Part shown: positions 1-5,490 of the stretch, piece by piece
How the letters are laid out: the number at the start of each line of letters is the position of its first letter
Numbering within the stretch: the first letter of the stretch is position 1
Origin: Bacteroidia bacterium
GTDB taxonomy: Bacteria; Bacteroidota; Bacteroidia; NS11-12g; UBA955
Direction: 5' to 3'
Assembly (NCBI GenBank): GCA_023254645.1
Contig: JALRLA010000132.1
Location: 1-5,490 of the forward strand
Length of the DNA: 5,490 bases
Notes under the pieces: generated by a model
The model's database searches: none
What the model was told of the DNA's origin: nothing
What the model saw: the letters and a program-made list of their open reading frames with translations, nothing else
Translations under genes and position numbers: made by a program

Positions 1-5
1 AGCAT

Positions 6-35
6 AAAAAAAGCCGCCCGATGGGCGGCTTTTTT
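6..35 (-). terminator. Rho-independent terminator after accC, probably bidirectional
   Basis: A perfect 7-bp G/C stem (GCCGCCC at 13-19 and GGGCGGC at 23-29) closes a 3-nt loop. It is flanked by an A tract at 6-12 and a T tract at 30-35. Read on the minus strand, the hairpin is followed by seven T residues, and it begins one base after the accC stop codon, so it should end the accBC transcript. The arms are nearly symmetric, so the plus-strand reading also has a six-T tail and could terminate a convergent gene to the left of the window. That gene is not visible. This is the clearest regulatory signal in the window. Confidence 0.93.
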
Positions 36-36
36 G

Positions 37-1374
37 TTATTGAATTTTGAAGGTCTCCATGAATTTTGTCGTGAAATTTCCCGCTCTAAAATCGGGATCT
101 TTCATGAGTTGCAATTGCAAGGGAATGGTGGTGTGAATGCCCTCTATGATGAATTCTTGCAAAGCACGCTCCATCTTCACAATGGCTTCTTCACGTGTCT
201 GAGCCGAAACGATCAACTTAGCAATCATGGAATCGTAATAGGGCGGGATGCTGTAACCTGCATAGATATGACTGTCAACGCGAACACCGTGGCCACCAGG
301 CTTGTGCAATACTTGAATCTTACCAGGTGATGGACGGAAGTTGTTGTAGATATCTTCGGCATTGATGCGGCATTCAATGGCTGCTTTGGTGGGCAAATAG
401 TCAGTACCTGAAATGGGCACACCAGCAGCAATCAAAATCTGCTCTTTCACCAAATCGTAATTGATCACCTCTTCAGTAACAGGATGCTCCACCTGGATAC
501 GGGTATTCATCTCCATGAAATAGAAGTTGCGGTGCTTGTCGACCAGGAACTCAACCGTTCCTACGCCTTCGTATTGGATGATTTTTGCCGCCGCTTTGGC
601 CGCCGCTCCCATCTTCTCACGGAGCTCATCGGTCATAAAGGGAGAAGGGGTTTCTTCCAATAATTTTTGGTGGCGACGCTGAATCGAACAATCGCGCTCA
701 GACAAATGGCAAACGGTTCCGTATTGGTCACCGACCACTTGTATTTCAATGTGACGGGGCTCTTCGATGTACTTTTCCATGTACAAGCCATCGTTTCCGA
801 ATGCCGCTCCAGCCTCTTGCTTTGCGCTGTTCCAAGCATTTTCCACTTCGTCAGCAGACCAAATGATGCGCATACCGCGACCACCACCACCAGCAGTGGC
901 TTTGATGATTACAGGGAAGCCCATCTCAACAGCCAGCTTTTTGGCTTGCTCAATGCTTTCCAACAAACCATCAGAACCAGGAATGGTGGGCACTCCTGCC
1001 TTCTTCATGGTGTCTTTGGCGTTGCTCTTATCACCCATCTGATCAATCTGCTCAGGTGTGGCGCCGATAAACTTGATACCGTGATCTCGGCACAAAGCCG
1101 AAAACTTTGAATTCTCGCTTAAGAAACCATAACCCGGGTGAATGGCATCAGCGTTGGTCACCTCAGCAGCCGCCATGATTCTGGGCATGCTCAAATAACT
1201 ATCGCGGCTTTGTGGAGAGCCAATGCAAACGGCCTCATCGGCAAAGCGCACATGCAGACTATCTCGATCAGCCGTTGAGTAAACAGCAACGGTCTTGATG
1301 CCCATTTCTTTGCAAGTGCGAATGATGCGCAACGCAATTTCACCGCGGTTGGCGATCAGAATTTTCTTAAACAT
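37..1374 (-). CDS. accC: Biotin carboxylase subunit of acetyl-/acyl-CoA carboxylase
   Basis: AccC uses ATP and bicarbonate to carboxylate the biotin carried on AccB, the first half-reaction of acetyl-CoA (or another acyl-CoA) carboxylation in the cytoplasm. At 445 residues it matches the E. coli-type stand-alone enzyme (about 449). The order is an N-terminal biotin carboxylase domain (about 1-113, starting [14 protein letters not shown]), an ATP-grasp domain (about 114-325) and a C-terminal domain (about 335-440). Residues matching known E. coli active-site positions are present: K116, K158, the glycine-rich loop AGGGGRGM at 161-168, H208, H235, K237, E275, E288, N290, R292, Q294-V295-E296 and R336. 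No key residue is missing. The ATG lies 12 bp after the accB stop, so the two are almost certainly co-transcribed, with the terminator right after the stop. There is no fused BCCP domain, which separates it from the alpha subunits of pyruvate or methylcrotonyl-CoA carboxylase. The true acyl-CoA substrate depends on the carboxyltransferase partner. Confidence 0.97.
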   Translation of the reverse strand: MFKKILIANRGEIALRIIRTCKEMGIKTVAVYSTADRDSLHVRFADEAVCIGSPQSRDSYLSMPRIMAAAEVTNADAIHPGYGFLSENSKFSALCRDHGIKFIGATPEQIDQMGDKSNAKDTMKKAGVPTIPGSDGLLESIEQAKKLAVEMGFPVIIKATAGGGGRGMRIIWSADEVENAWNSAKQEAGAAFGNDGLYMEKYIEEPRHIEIQVVGDQYGTVCHLSERDCSIQRRHQKLLEETPSPFMTDELREKMGAAAKAAAKIIQYEGVGTVEFLVDKHRNFYFMEMNTRIQVEHPVTEEVINYDLVKEQILIAAGVPISGTDYLPTKAAIECRINAEDIYNNFRPSPGKIQVLHKPGGHGVRVDSHIYAGYSIPPYYDSMIAKLIVSAQTREEAIVKMERALQEFIIEGIHTTIPLQLQLMKDPDFRAGNFTTKFMETFKIQ

Positions 1375-1386
1375 GGCAATGAACGA

Positions 1387-1863
1387 TTAGGAAGGATCAA
1401 CCAAGAAAAGTGGTTGATCGTATTCAACGGGAGAAGCATTGTCAACCAATACCTTCACAATCTTGCCGCTGATTTCACTTTCGATTTCATTGAACAATTT
1501 CATCGCTTCTACGATGCAAACGACTTTTCCAGCCTTCACGTCATCGCCTACATTGATGAATGAAGGAGATTCTGGATTGCTAGAGCGATAGAAAGTCCCA
1601 ACCATGGGGGATTTAATGGCTATATACTTGGAATCGTCAGAGGCCGAACTTGCAGCCGGTGCAGCCGGTGCAGCAGGAGCAGCGGCGGCAGCAGGCGCTG
1701 CAGCAACGGGAGCGGGAGCAGCGGCGGATACGGGTGCAGCTGAAACTACTTGAACAGCATTCTTTTTGATGTGCAATTTGAAGTCTTTGCGCTCAATCGC
1801 AACCTCGTCGACTCCGTTTACAGAGACAAATTTGATGAGTTGTTGAATTTCTTTTAAGTCCAT
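1387..1863 (-). CDS. accB: Biotin carboxyl carrier protein of acetyl-CoA carboxylase
   Basis: AccB carries the biotin that shuttles the carboxyl group from AccC to a carboxyltransferase. From the ATG at 1863 the product is 158 residues, starting MDLKEIQQLIKF, the usual AccB N-terminus. An upstream in-frame TTG at 1887 would add eight residues (MPALKNPL) with no family support, so I reject it. The order is a short N-terminal dimerisation-like segment (about 1-36), a low-complexity Ala/Pro linker (about 41-75), then the biotinyl domain (about 79-156). The biotinylation motif EAMKL places the modified lysine at residue 122 (codon 1498-1500). Between the first strands lies the segment SSNPESPS (about 94-101), matching the thumb of ACC-type BCCPs that most other biotinyl domains lack. 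It should need a biotin protein ligase encoded elsewhere. accC follows after 12 bp. I see no clear Shine-Dalgarno sequence, which is common in Bacteroidota. Confidence 0.95.
   Translation of the reverse strand: MDLKEIQQLIKFVSVNGVDEVAIERKDFKLHIKKNAVQVVSAAPVSAAAPAPVAAAPAAAAAPAAPAAPAASSASDDSKYIAIKSPMVGTFYRSSNPESPSFINVGDDVKAGKVVCIVEAMKLFNEIESEISGKIVKVLVDNASPVEYDQPLFLVDPS
1652..1742 (-). repeat. GC-rich low-complexity repeat encoding the AccB Ala/Pro linker
   Basis: This stretch is dominated by GCN-type triplets with a few CCN codons and encodes the flexible Ala/Pro linker between the AccB N-terminal segment and the biotinyl domain. It includes a perfect tandem duplication of the 9-mer GCAGCCGGT (1652-1660 and 1661-1669, plus-strand reading). 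The reading frame is intact. Linker length in AccB proteins is known to vary between species; slippage of these triplets is a plausible cause, but that is inference. Confidence 0.7.
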
Positions 1864-1890
1864 AAGAGGATTTTTTAGAGCTGGCAAAAT

Positions 1891-1924
1891 AACGACAAAA
1901 GCGGCCTTTTTGGTCGTTTTTTTT
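1891..1924. terminator. Hairpin upstream of accB, possible attenuator or terminator
   Basis: On the plus strand the left arm AACGAC+AAAAG (1891-1901) pairs with CTTTT (1906-1910) and GTCGTT (1913-1918) around the 4-nt loop CGGC, with a 2-nt bulge at 1911-1912. That makes 11 bp of stem. Plus-strand RNA would end in six further T residues (1919-1924), which resembles a terminator, yet no plus-strand gene precedes it. Minus-strand RNA, the direction of the genes, would have only ATTTTG after the stem, a weak tail. It lies 27 bp upstream of the accB start codon, so in the minus-strand transcript it would sit in the accB leader. Its function is uncertain. Confidence 0.4.
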
Positions 1925-1933
1925 AGCCAAAAC

Positions 1934-1967
1934 AGGGAAAAACGGGCATTTTTTTGCCTTTTTCCCT
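1934..1967. terminator. Long A/T-armed hairpin after the carboxyltransferase gene
   Basis: Arms AGGGAAAAA (1934-1942) and GGCA (1945-1948) pair with TGCC (1955-1958) and TTTTTCCCT (1959-1967) around a six-T loop, with a 2-nt CG bulge at 1943-1944: 13 bp in total. It begins 21 bp after the carboxyltransferase stop codon in the direction of transcription. On the minus strand the T tract lies inside the right arm rather than after a GC-rich stem, so it would be a weak or partial terminator. On the plus strand it is followed by TATTTTTT. It could protect the upstream mRNA 3' end or reduce read-through into accBC. The pairing is directly visible; the role is inference. Confidence 0.45.
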
Positions 1968-1968
1968 T

Positions 1969-1982
1969 ATTTTTTAAAAAAT
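1969..1982. repeat. 14-bp perfect A/T palindrome
   Basis: The sequence reads A, six T, six A, T, a perfect palindrome that starts 6 bp after the carboxyltransferase stop codon and abuts the hairpin at 1934-1967. It may be an intrinsically bent A/T tract or the T-rich tail of that hairpin read on the plus strand. I see no matching second site in the window that would make it an obvious operator. Confidence 0.4.
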
Positions 1983-1988
1983 CGGCAA

Positions 1989-3530
1989 TTACAAAGGGAT
2001 GTTCCCGTGCTTGCGTTTGGGGTTGTTCTTTACCTTGTTTTCCAACATGGCATAAGCCGCAATCAAGCGCTCCCGTGTCTCTTCGGGCAATATAACCTCA
2101 TCGACAAATCCACGCTCCGCAGCTCGATAGGGATTGGTGAACAAATCGGAATACTCTTGTTCCTTTTCTTTCCATGCTTGAGCCGGATCAGCTGCCGATT
2201 GAATGTCTCGTTTGAAAATGATTTCAGCCGCCCCTTTGGCTCCCATGACCGCAATTTCAGCTGTAGGCCAAGCAAAGTTCATATCGGCCCCAATGTGCTT
2301 GGAGTTCATGACATCATAAGCGCCACCGTATGCCTTACGAGTAATGACGGTAATGCGAGGAACGGTCGCTTCACTAAAAGCGTACAACAGCTTGGCTCCA
2401 TTGGTAATGATTCCGTTCCACTCTTGGTCAGTACCTGGCAAGAACCCGGGTACATCTTCAAATACCAACAAGGGAATATTAAACGCATCGCAGAAGCGTA
2501 CAAAACGACCGCCCTTTTGACTGCTGTGCACGTCCAAAACACCCGCTAGGTGTGCCGGTTGATTCGCTACTACACCGATGCTCCGTCCTGCCAAACGAGC
2601 AAACCCGACCACAATGTTCTCAGCAAAATTCTTGTGAACCTCCAAGAAGGAACCCGAATCAACCACCTGCTCGATCACCTCTTTGATGTCATAGGGATGA
2701 TTGGGATTTTCTGGGACCACATTGGCCAATGCTTCGCGGGTTTCGTTTCCGGCCTCATAATCCATAAAGGGCGCCTTCTCTTCACAATTGGAGGGCATGT
2801 AGCTGATCATCTGGCGTATACCGTGCAAGCACTGAATTTCATTGGCCATGGTAAAGTGAGCTACCCCGCTCTTAGAACCGTGCACAGAGGCACCGCCTAA
2901 ATCTTCGCTGCTAACCTCTTCATTGGTAACCGTTTTTACGACGTTGGGACCGGTTACAAACATGTAACTGCTTCCCTCTACCATGCAAATAAAATCAGTC
3001 AGAGCAGGACTGTATACCGCACCCCCTGCGCAAGGGCCCATGATGGCTGAGATTTGTGGAATGACCCCACTGGCTTGTACATTCCGATAAAAGATATCGG
3101 CATACCCACCCAAGCTCACCACTCCTTCTTGAATGCGGGCTCCACCTGAATCATTCAATCCGATCAATGGGGCACCGTTGTCCATGGCCATTTCCATGAT
3201 TTTGCAAATCTTCTCTGCATGGGTTTCGCTCAATGAGCCTCCGAAAACAGTAAAGTCTTGAGAAAATATATAAACCAGACGACCTTCAATTCGGCCGTAA
3301 CCGGTCACCACTCCATCTCCTAAAATGCTCAGCTTTTCCATGCCGAAGTCTTTGCTTCGGTGGGTAACGAATGCCCCAATTTCTTGGAAACTACCTTCGT
3401 CTAAGACAATTTGGATGCGCTCACGGGCCGTGAGCTTCCCTTTGCTGTGTTGAGCTTCAATGCGAGCCTGTCCTCCACCCAATTGGGCGGCAGCGCGTTT
3501 GTCAAGTAAAGTTTGTCTAGCCTTGGACAT
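1989..3530 (-). CDS. Acyl-CoA carboxylase carboxyltransferase beta subunit (propionyl-CoA carboxylase beta-like)
   Basis: This protein transfers the carboxyl group from carboxybiotin to an acyl-CoA, most likely propionyl-CoA to give methylmalonyl-CoA. It is 513 residues, the usual length of PCC-beta/MmdA proteins, with two crotonase-fold halves (about 1-255 and 265-513). In the N half, [10 protein letters not shown] (127-136) and [16 protein letters not shown] (165-180) form the CoA and oxyanion-hole region. In the C half, [10 protein letters not shown] (357-366), [11 protein letters not shown] (398-408) and [14 protein letters not shown] (421-434) are present, and the C-terminus KHGNIPL is typical. 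D406 appears to match the Asp (422 in Streptomyces PccB) linked to propionyl rather than longer acyl-CoA preference; I aligned this by eye. The start ATG follows porV by 37 bp, and accBC follows 125 bp downstream, supplying the biotin parts. The alternative is the alpha subunit of a sodium-pumping methylmalonyl-CoA decarboxylase, but no membrane beta or small gamma/delta subunits are in the window. I leave the symbol blank because pccB, mmdA and accD-type names all circulate for this family. Confidence 0.93.
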   Translation of the reverse strand: MSKARQTLLDKRAAAQLGGGQARIEAQHSKGKLTARERIQIVLDEGSFQEIGAFVTHRSKDFGMEKLSILGDGVVTGYGRIEGRLVYIFSQDFTVFGGSLSETHAEKICKIMEMAMDNGAPLIGLNDSGGARIQEGVVSLGGYADIFYRNVQASGVIPQISAIMGPCAGGAVYSPALTDFICMVEGSSYMFVTGPNVVKTVTNEEVSSEDLGGASVHGSKSGVAHFTMANEIQCLHGIRQMISYMPSNCEEKAPFMDYEAGNETREALANVVPENPNHPYDIKEVIEQVVDSGSFLEVHKNFAENIVVGFARLAGRSIGVVANQPAHLAGVLDVHSSQKGGRFVRFCDAFNIPLLVFEDVPGFLPGTDQEWNGIITNGAKLLYAFSEATVPRITVITRKAYGGAYDVMNSKHIGADMNFAWPTAEIAVMGAKGAAEIIFKRDIQSAADPAQAWKEKEQEYSDLFTNPYRAAERGFVDEVILPEETRERLIAAYAMLENKVKNNPKRKHGNIPL

Positions 3531-3534
3531 CAGG

Positions 3535-3542
3535 CAAATTTA
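3535..3542 (-). promoter_or_regulatory. Possible Bacteroidota -7 element before the carboxyltransferase gene
   Basis: The minus strand reads TAAATTTG, an exact match to the Bacteroidota -7 consensus TAnnTTTG, four bases before the ATG. I find no TTG -33 element at the usual distance, and a transcript starting here would be essentially leaderless. It also lies in a gap where read-through from porV is likely, so it may be chance. Confidence 0.2.
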
Positions 3543-3543
3543 G

Positions 3544-3548
3544 CCTCC
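3544..3548 (-). promoter_or_regulatory. Shine-Dalgarno-like GGAGG before the carboxyltransferase gene
   Basis: The minus strand reads GGAGG with a 13-nt spacer to the ATG, longer than the usual 5-9. It is the only strong purine match to the anti-Shine-Dalgarno sequence before a start codon in the window. Bacteroidota depend little on such sites, so its use is doubtful. Confidence 0.35.
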
Positions 3549-3567
3549 AAAAACCAAGGAGCAGCGA

Positions 3568-4764
3568 TTATTTCGCCTTTGCCGAAGCTAAATCGAAATG
3601 CAAGCTGAACCGCATTTGGTTCTGCAAGGGATGGCGATTAGCAAAAGGAATCAAGTAGGCAGCGTCTACTGTCAGTGTCTCGAATTTCAATCCAAAACCC
3701 AAGGTTCCGTATTGACGCCCCCCTTTGGTTTGAGCTTCGTAAAAGACACCCGCACGAGCCATGAATTGATCATTGTACGAATATTCGCCACCAATGCTCA
3801 ACATATACTCTTTCAACTCTTCCTGCATTCCTCCAGGAGCATCGTAGAAGGATTGAATCATGCCTTGAGGTACCGAAACATTGGGATCGGTGCCAACGAA
3901 CTGACGAATACCATTGATCATGGAATCGCTGCGACCGTCCCATGAAACGAGGTAATATGGACGAGTAGGCACCAACAACTTATTGATATCCATGTACACA
4001 GAGAAACTGTTGTAATCATCCATCTCGGTATGATAACCGACACCCAATTTCAAATTGGTTGGAATGAAATCGCGCTTCTCTTTGCTAGAATAGGTCATCT
4101 TAGAACCGATGTTCTGGATGTTGAATCCAAATTTCAAATCGCTATTCTGAGGTCCACGATCTTCAAAAACGTTGTAGTTGAAGGAAATATCACCAGCTCC
4201 GCCCATGGCAGCGCGGTAGTCTATCCCTTGAATGGCGCGGTTTCCAGCAATGTTGCTGTAAATGAAACGCAAGTTGACACCCATGGAAATTTGGCGATTG
4301 AAGGATGTGGCGTATCCGCCGTCAATGGCAATTTCATTGGGATTGAAGTTTCCTGTAGGATTGCCTTCAAAGTCAGTGAAATTGATGTTGCCCAACGAGA
4401 AATAACGAAACGAACCGCCCACCACGCTATTGTCACCCACTTTGGCATATCCGGCCAAATAGGAAAACCCTACGTCGTCTACCAACTGGCGCAACCAAGG
4501 AGCATACGACAAGCTAAATCCACTCTGCTTTTCAGCGTGTACCAAGTTGGCCATGTTCCAGTGAACGCTGTTGGCATCAGGTGCAAACAAGGAGACTCCT
4601 ACGTCGCCCATGGCCGCCGAACGGCTATCAGGAGTGATGGTCAAAAAAGGAACCATGGTGGTGACCGTGTTCAACTGGCCCGCCAATTGCGTGGCAGAAA
4701 TTTGCGCTTTAACGCCGCTCAGGGTCAAACCCACAAGGCCACATCCGAGAATGAATTTTTTCAT
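3568..4764 (-). CDS. porV: Type IX secretion system outer-membrane protein PorV (LptO)
   Basis: PorV is a FadL-like outer-membrane beta-barrel of the T9SS. It binds the C-terminal sorting domains of cargo leaving the SprA/Sov translocon and passes them to the PorU attachment complex. The product is 398 residues, normal for the family. Residues 1-20 form a type I signal peptide (MKKF, hydrophobic core, then GVKA) with likely cleavage before Q21. Family landmarks follow near the mature N-terminus: PFLTITPDSRSAAMGDVGVS (39-58), DANSVHWNMANL (63-74) and SYAPWLRQLVDDVGFSYLAGY (86-106). The remainder alternates aromatic and hydrophobic residues as expected for barrel strands, and the last strand (RFSLHFDL) is followed by a short polar tail ASAKAK. 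The gene lies 97 bp after porU, matching the porU-porV pairing known from Porphyromonas gingivalis and Flavobacterium. The start is the only sensible ATG giving a complete signal peptide; no Shine-Dalgarno site precedes it. No truncation or frameshift is seen. Confidence 0.96.
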   Translation of the reverse strand: MKKFILGCGLVGLTLSGVKAQISATQLAGQLNTVTTMVPFLTITPDSRSAAMGDVGVSLFAPDANSVHWNMANLVHAEKQSGFSLSYAPWLRQLVDDVGFSYLAGYAKVGDNSVVGGSFRYFSLGNINFTDFEGNPTGNFNPNEIAIDGGYATSFNRQISMGVNLRFIYSNIAGNRAIQGIDYRAAMGGAGDISFNYNVFEDRGPQNSDLKFGFNIQNIGSKMTYSSKEKRDFIPTNLKLGVGYHTEMDDYNSFSVYMDINKLLVPTRPYYLVSWDGRSDSMINGIRQFVGTDPNVSVPQGMIQSFYDAPGGMQEELKEYMLSIGGEYSYNDQFMARAGVFYEAQTKGGRQYGTLGFGLKFETLTVDAAYLIPFANRHPLQNQMRFSLHFDLASAKAK

Positions 4765-4775
4765 GGTGTTGGAAA

Positions 4776-4783
4776 CAAAAATA
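4776..4783 (-). promoter_or_regulatory. Candidate Bacteroidota promoter (-7 element) upstream of porV
   Basis: The minus strand reads TATTTTTG, an exact match to the TAnnTTTG -7 consensus, ending 11 bases before the porV ATG. A TTTG that could serve as a -33 element lies at 4808-4811, but the 24-bp spacer is slightly longer than the usual range. The predicted leader would be only a few bases. No terminator is visible between porU and porV (4765-4861), so porV may instead be read from a porU promoter or from both. Confidence 0.3.
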
Positions 4784-4861
4784 AGTGACTCCGCTCGCTA
4801 GGCGAAACAAAGCTGAAAATTTGCTCGTTTTTAGAACGGGAAAAAACCTCAATTATTGCCA

Positions 4862-5490
4862 TTATTGACCGGTCCACACAAATTTACCACCACAAACGGC
4901 CGACAAGCCGTCAAGGGTGCTGATGTGAACGCGATACAGGTACATGCCTTGAGGCAATGGATCAGGTCCCTGCGCCGAATTTTGCCCCCAAGGAGACCAA
5001 GACAAAGTGGTCAAACTGCTGCTCTCTTGGGTTGTTTCTTGTCTCACAACGCGTCCGGCCATATCCAACCACTGCCAGGTAACTTGCAAATCATCTCCGG
5101 GCAAGCTGTGGGTCACTGAAATTTTCGAACCCGCGTGGGCAGGATTGGGCACCATACCGTGTCGACTGATCACCAATTCGCGGCCCGGGCTTACGACGAA
5201 GTTCGTTTTACCCTCACCTGAATTGTTGTAGATATCCCATACTTTGCAGCGAAGGGTATGTTTGCCAGGAGCCAAGGTAGGAAGCGGGAACGAAACGGTT
5301 CCGCGCTGGTAACTGTTCAAATCATAGGTAAAATAATCATTGACCACCCATTGTTGTTCGCGTTCAGTCCCTTCGTCCAAAATGAGCAGCATATCCCTGC
5401 CTATACCTGCACCGGTGGCGTTGATTCCGTTTCGATCAAATACCCGACCCACAAAGGTTGAGGTTGCCGGAACTACGGCTCCTGCTACGA
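4862..5490 (-). CDS. porU: Type IX secretion system sortase PorU, C-terminal part (partial)
   Basis: PorU is the gingipain-like cysteine peptidase of the T9SS. It removes the C-terminal domain of secreted proteins at the cell surface and joins them to lipopolysaccharide. Only the last 208 residues are in the window; the frame stays open to the edge, so the gene continues beyond 5490 and a GTG at 5452 is an internal valine, not a start. Visible landmarks are RVFDRNGINATGAGIGRD (5449-5396), resembling the PorU motif DxxGINTxGxGIGHD, then NDYFTYDLNSYQRGTVSFPL and GKHTLRCKVWDIYNNSGEG, a beta-sandwich region. The last 85-95 residues form a T9SS-type C-terminal domain: VPNPAHAG, a DMAGRVV strand, PQGMYLYRVH and the ending GGKFV. 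PorU is known to carry such a domain uncleaved, using it to dock on PorV, whose gene follows. The catalytic Cys/His are upstream and cannot be checked here. The C-terminal domain alone could belong to other T9SS cargo, but the middle motifs and the porV neighbour make PorU firm. Confidence 0.92.
   Translation of the reverse strand, partial: VAGAVVPATSTFVGRVFDRNGINATGAGIGRDMLLILDEGTEREQQWVVNDYFTYDLNSYQRGTVSFPLPTLAPGKHTLRCKVWDIYNNSGEGKTNFVVSPGRELVISRHGMVPNPAHAGSKISVTHSLPGDDLQVTWQWLDMAGRVVRQETTQESSSLTTLSWSPWGQNSAQGPDPLPQGMYLYRVHISTLDGLSAVCGGKFVWTGQ

Noticed and set aside
34..330. Plus-strand open frame starting inside the accC terminator
   Set aside because: It begins in the T tract of the terminator and runs antisense to the conserved C-terminus of AccC; nothing supports expression.
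1864..1887. Eight-residue N-terminal extension of AccB from a TTG codon
   Set aside because: The ATG at 1863 gives the standard MDLKEIQ N-terminus; the extension has no family counterpart and no ribosome binding site.
4741..4764. Lipobox-like ILGC in the PorV signal peptide
   Set aside because: The cysteine is residue 8, too early for a lipoprotein signal, and a good signal peptidase I site (VKA before Q21) follows. PorV is a known integral beta-barrel.
4030..4788. A long plus-strand open frame (252 codons) opposite porV, and similar ones at 2007-2549 and 667-1110
   Set aside because: Each lies fully or mostly antisense to a gene with a firm family match, shows no recognisable domain and has no start context of its own. 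They are best explained as by-products of the coding strand.
4813..4845. Possible terminator between porU and porV
   Set aside because: The pairing near CGTT/AACG is at most six base pairs with a mismatch on the minus strand, and no T tract follows it in the direction of transcription.
5450..5452. GTG as a start codon for a separate 196-residue C-terminal-domain protein
   Set aside because: The frame remains open to the window edge, and the residues before the GTG continue the PorU-like sequence.

Overview
The window reads as ordinary chromosomal core sequence from a member of the Bacteroidota. The evidence is a type IX secretion system (T9SS) gene pair in the usual order, porU then porV. 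The genes lack strong, well-placed ribosome binding sites, and intergenic DNA is A/T-rich while the coding DNA is of moderate GC. I cannot name the genus. The Flavobacteriales and relatives are plausible, but that is inference. All five genes lie on the minus strand, so transcription runs from high to low coordinates.

Layout in transcription order. (1) 5490-4862 is the 3' part of porU, the T9SS sortase-like peptidase; its catalytic domain lies outside the window. (2) 4764-3568 is porV, an outer-membrane beta-barrel shuttle protein of the same system. (3) 3530-1989 is the carboxyltransferase beta subunit of a biotin-dependent acyl-CoA carboxylase, most like propionyl-CoA carboxylase beta. (4) 1863-1387 is accB, a biotin carboxyl carrier protein. 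(5) 1374-37 is accC, biotin carboxylase. A strong rho-independent terminator at 6-35 begins one base after the accC stop codon. The only sizeable gaps are 97 bp (porU-porV) and 125 bp (carboxyltransferase-accB). The second holds two A/T-armed hairpins and a 14-bp palindrome. No stretch over 300 bp lacks a gene.

Two functional units sit in series. PorU and PorV act together at the outer membrane: PorV receives cargo bearing a C-terminal sorting domain from the translocon and PorU cleaves that domain and attaches the cargo to the surface. The three downstream genes together encode every catalytic part of a biotin-dependent carboxylase: AccC carboxylates biotin on AccB, and the beta subunit moves the carboxyl group to an acyl-CoA. 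The 37-bp porV-carboxylase gap allows co-transcription, although no functional link between the units is known to me. I found no mobile element, CRISPR array, RNA gene or clearly undescribed system. The most interesting points are the paired hairpins at 1891-1967 and the joining of ACC-type accBC to a PCC-type carboxyltransferase.
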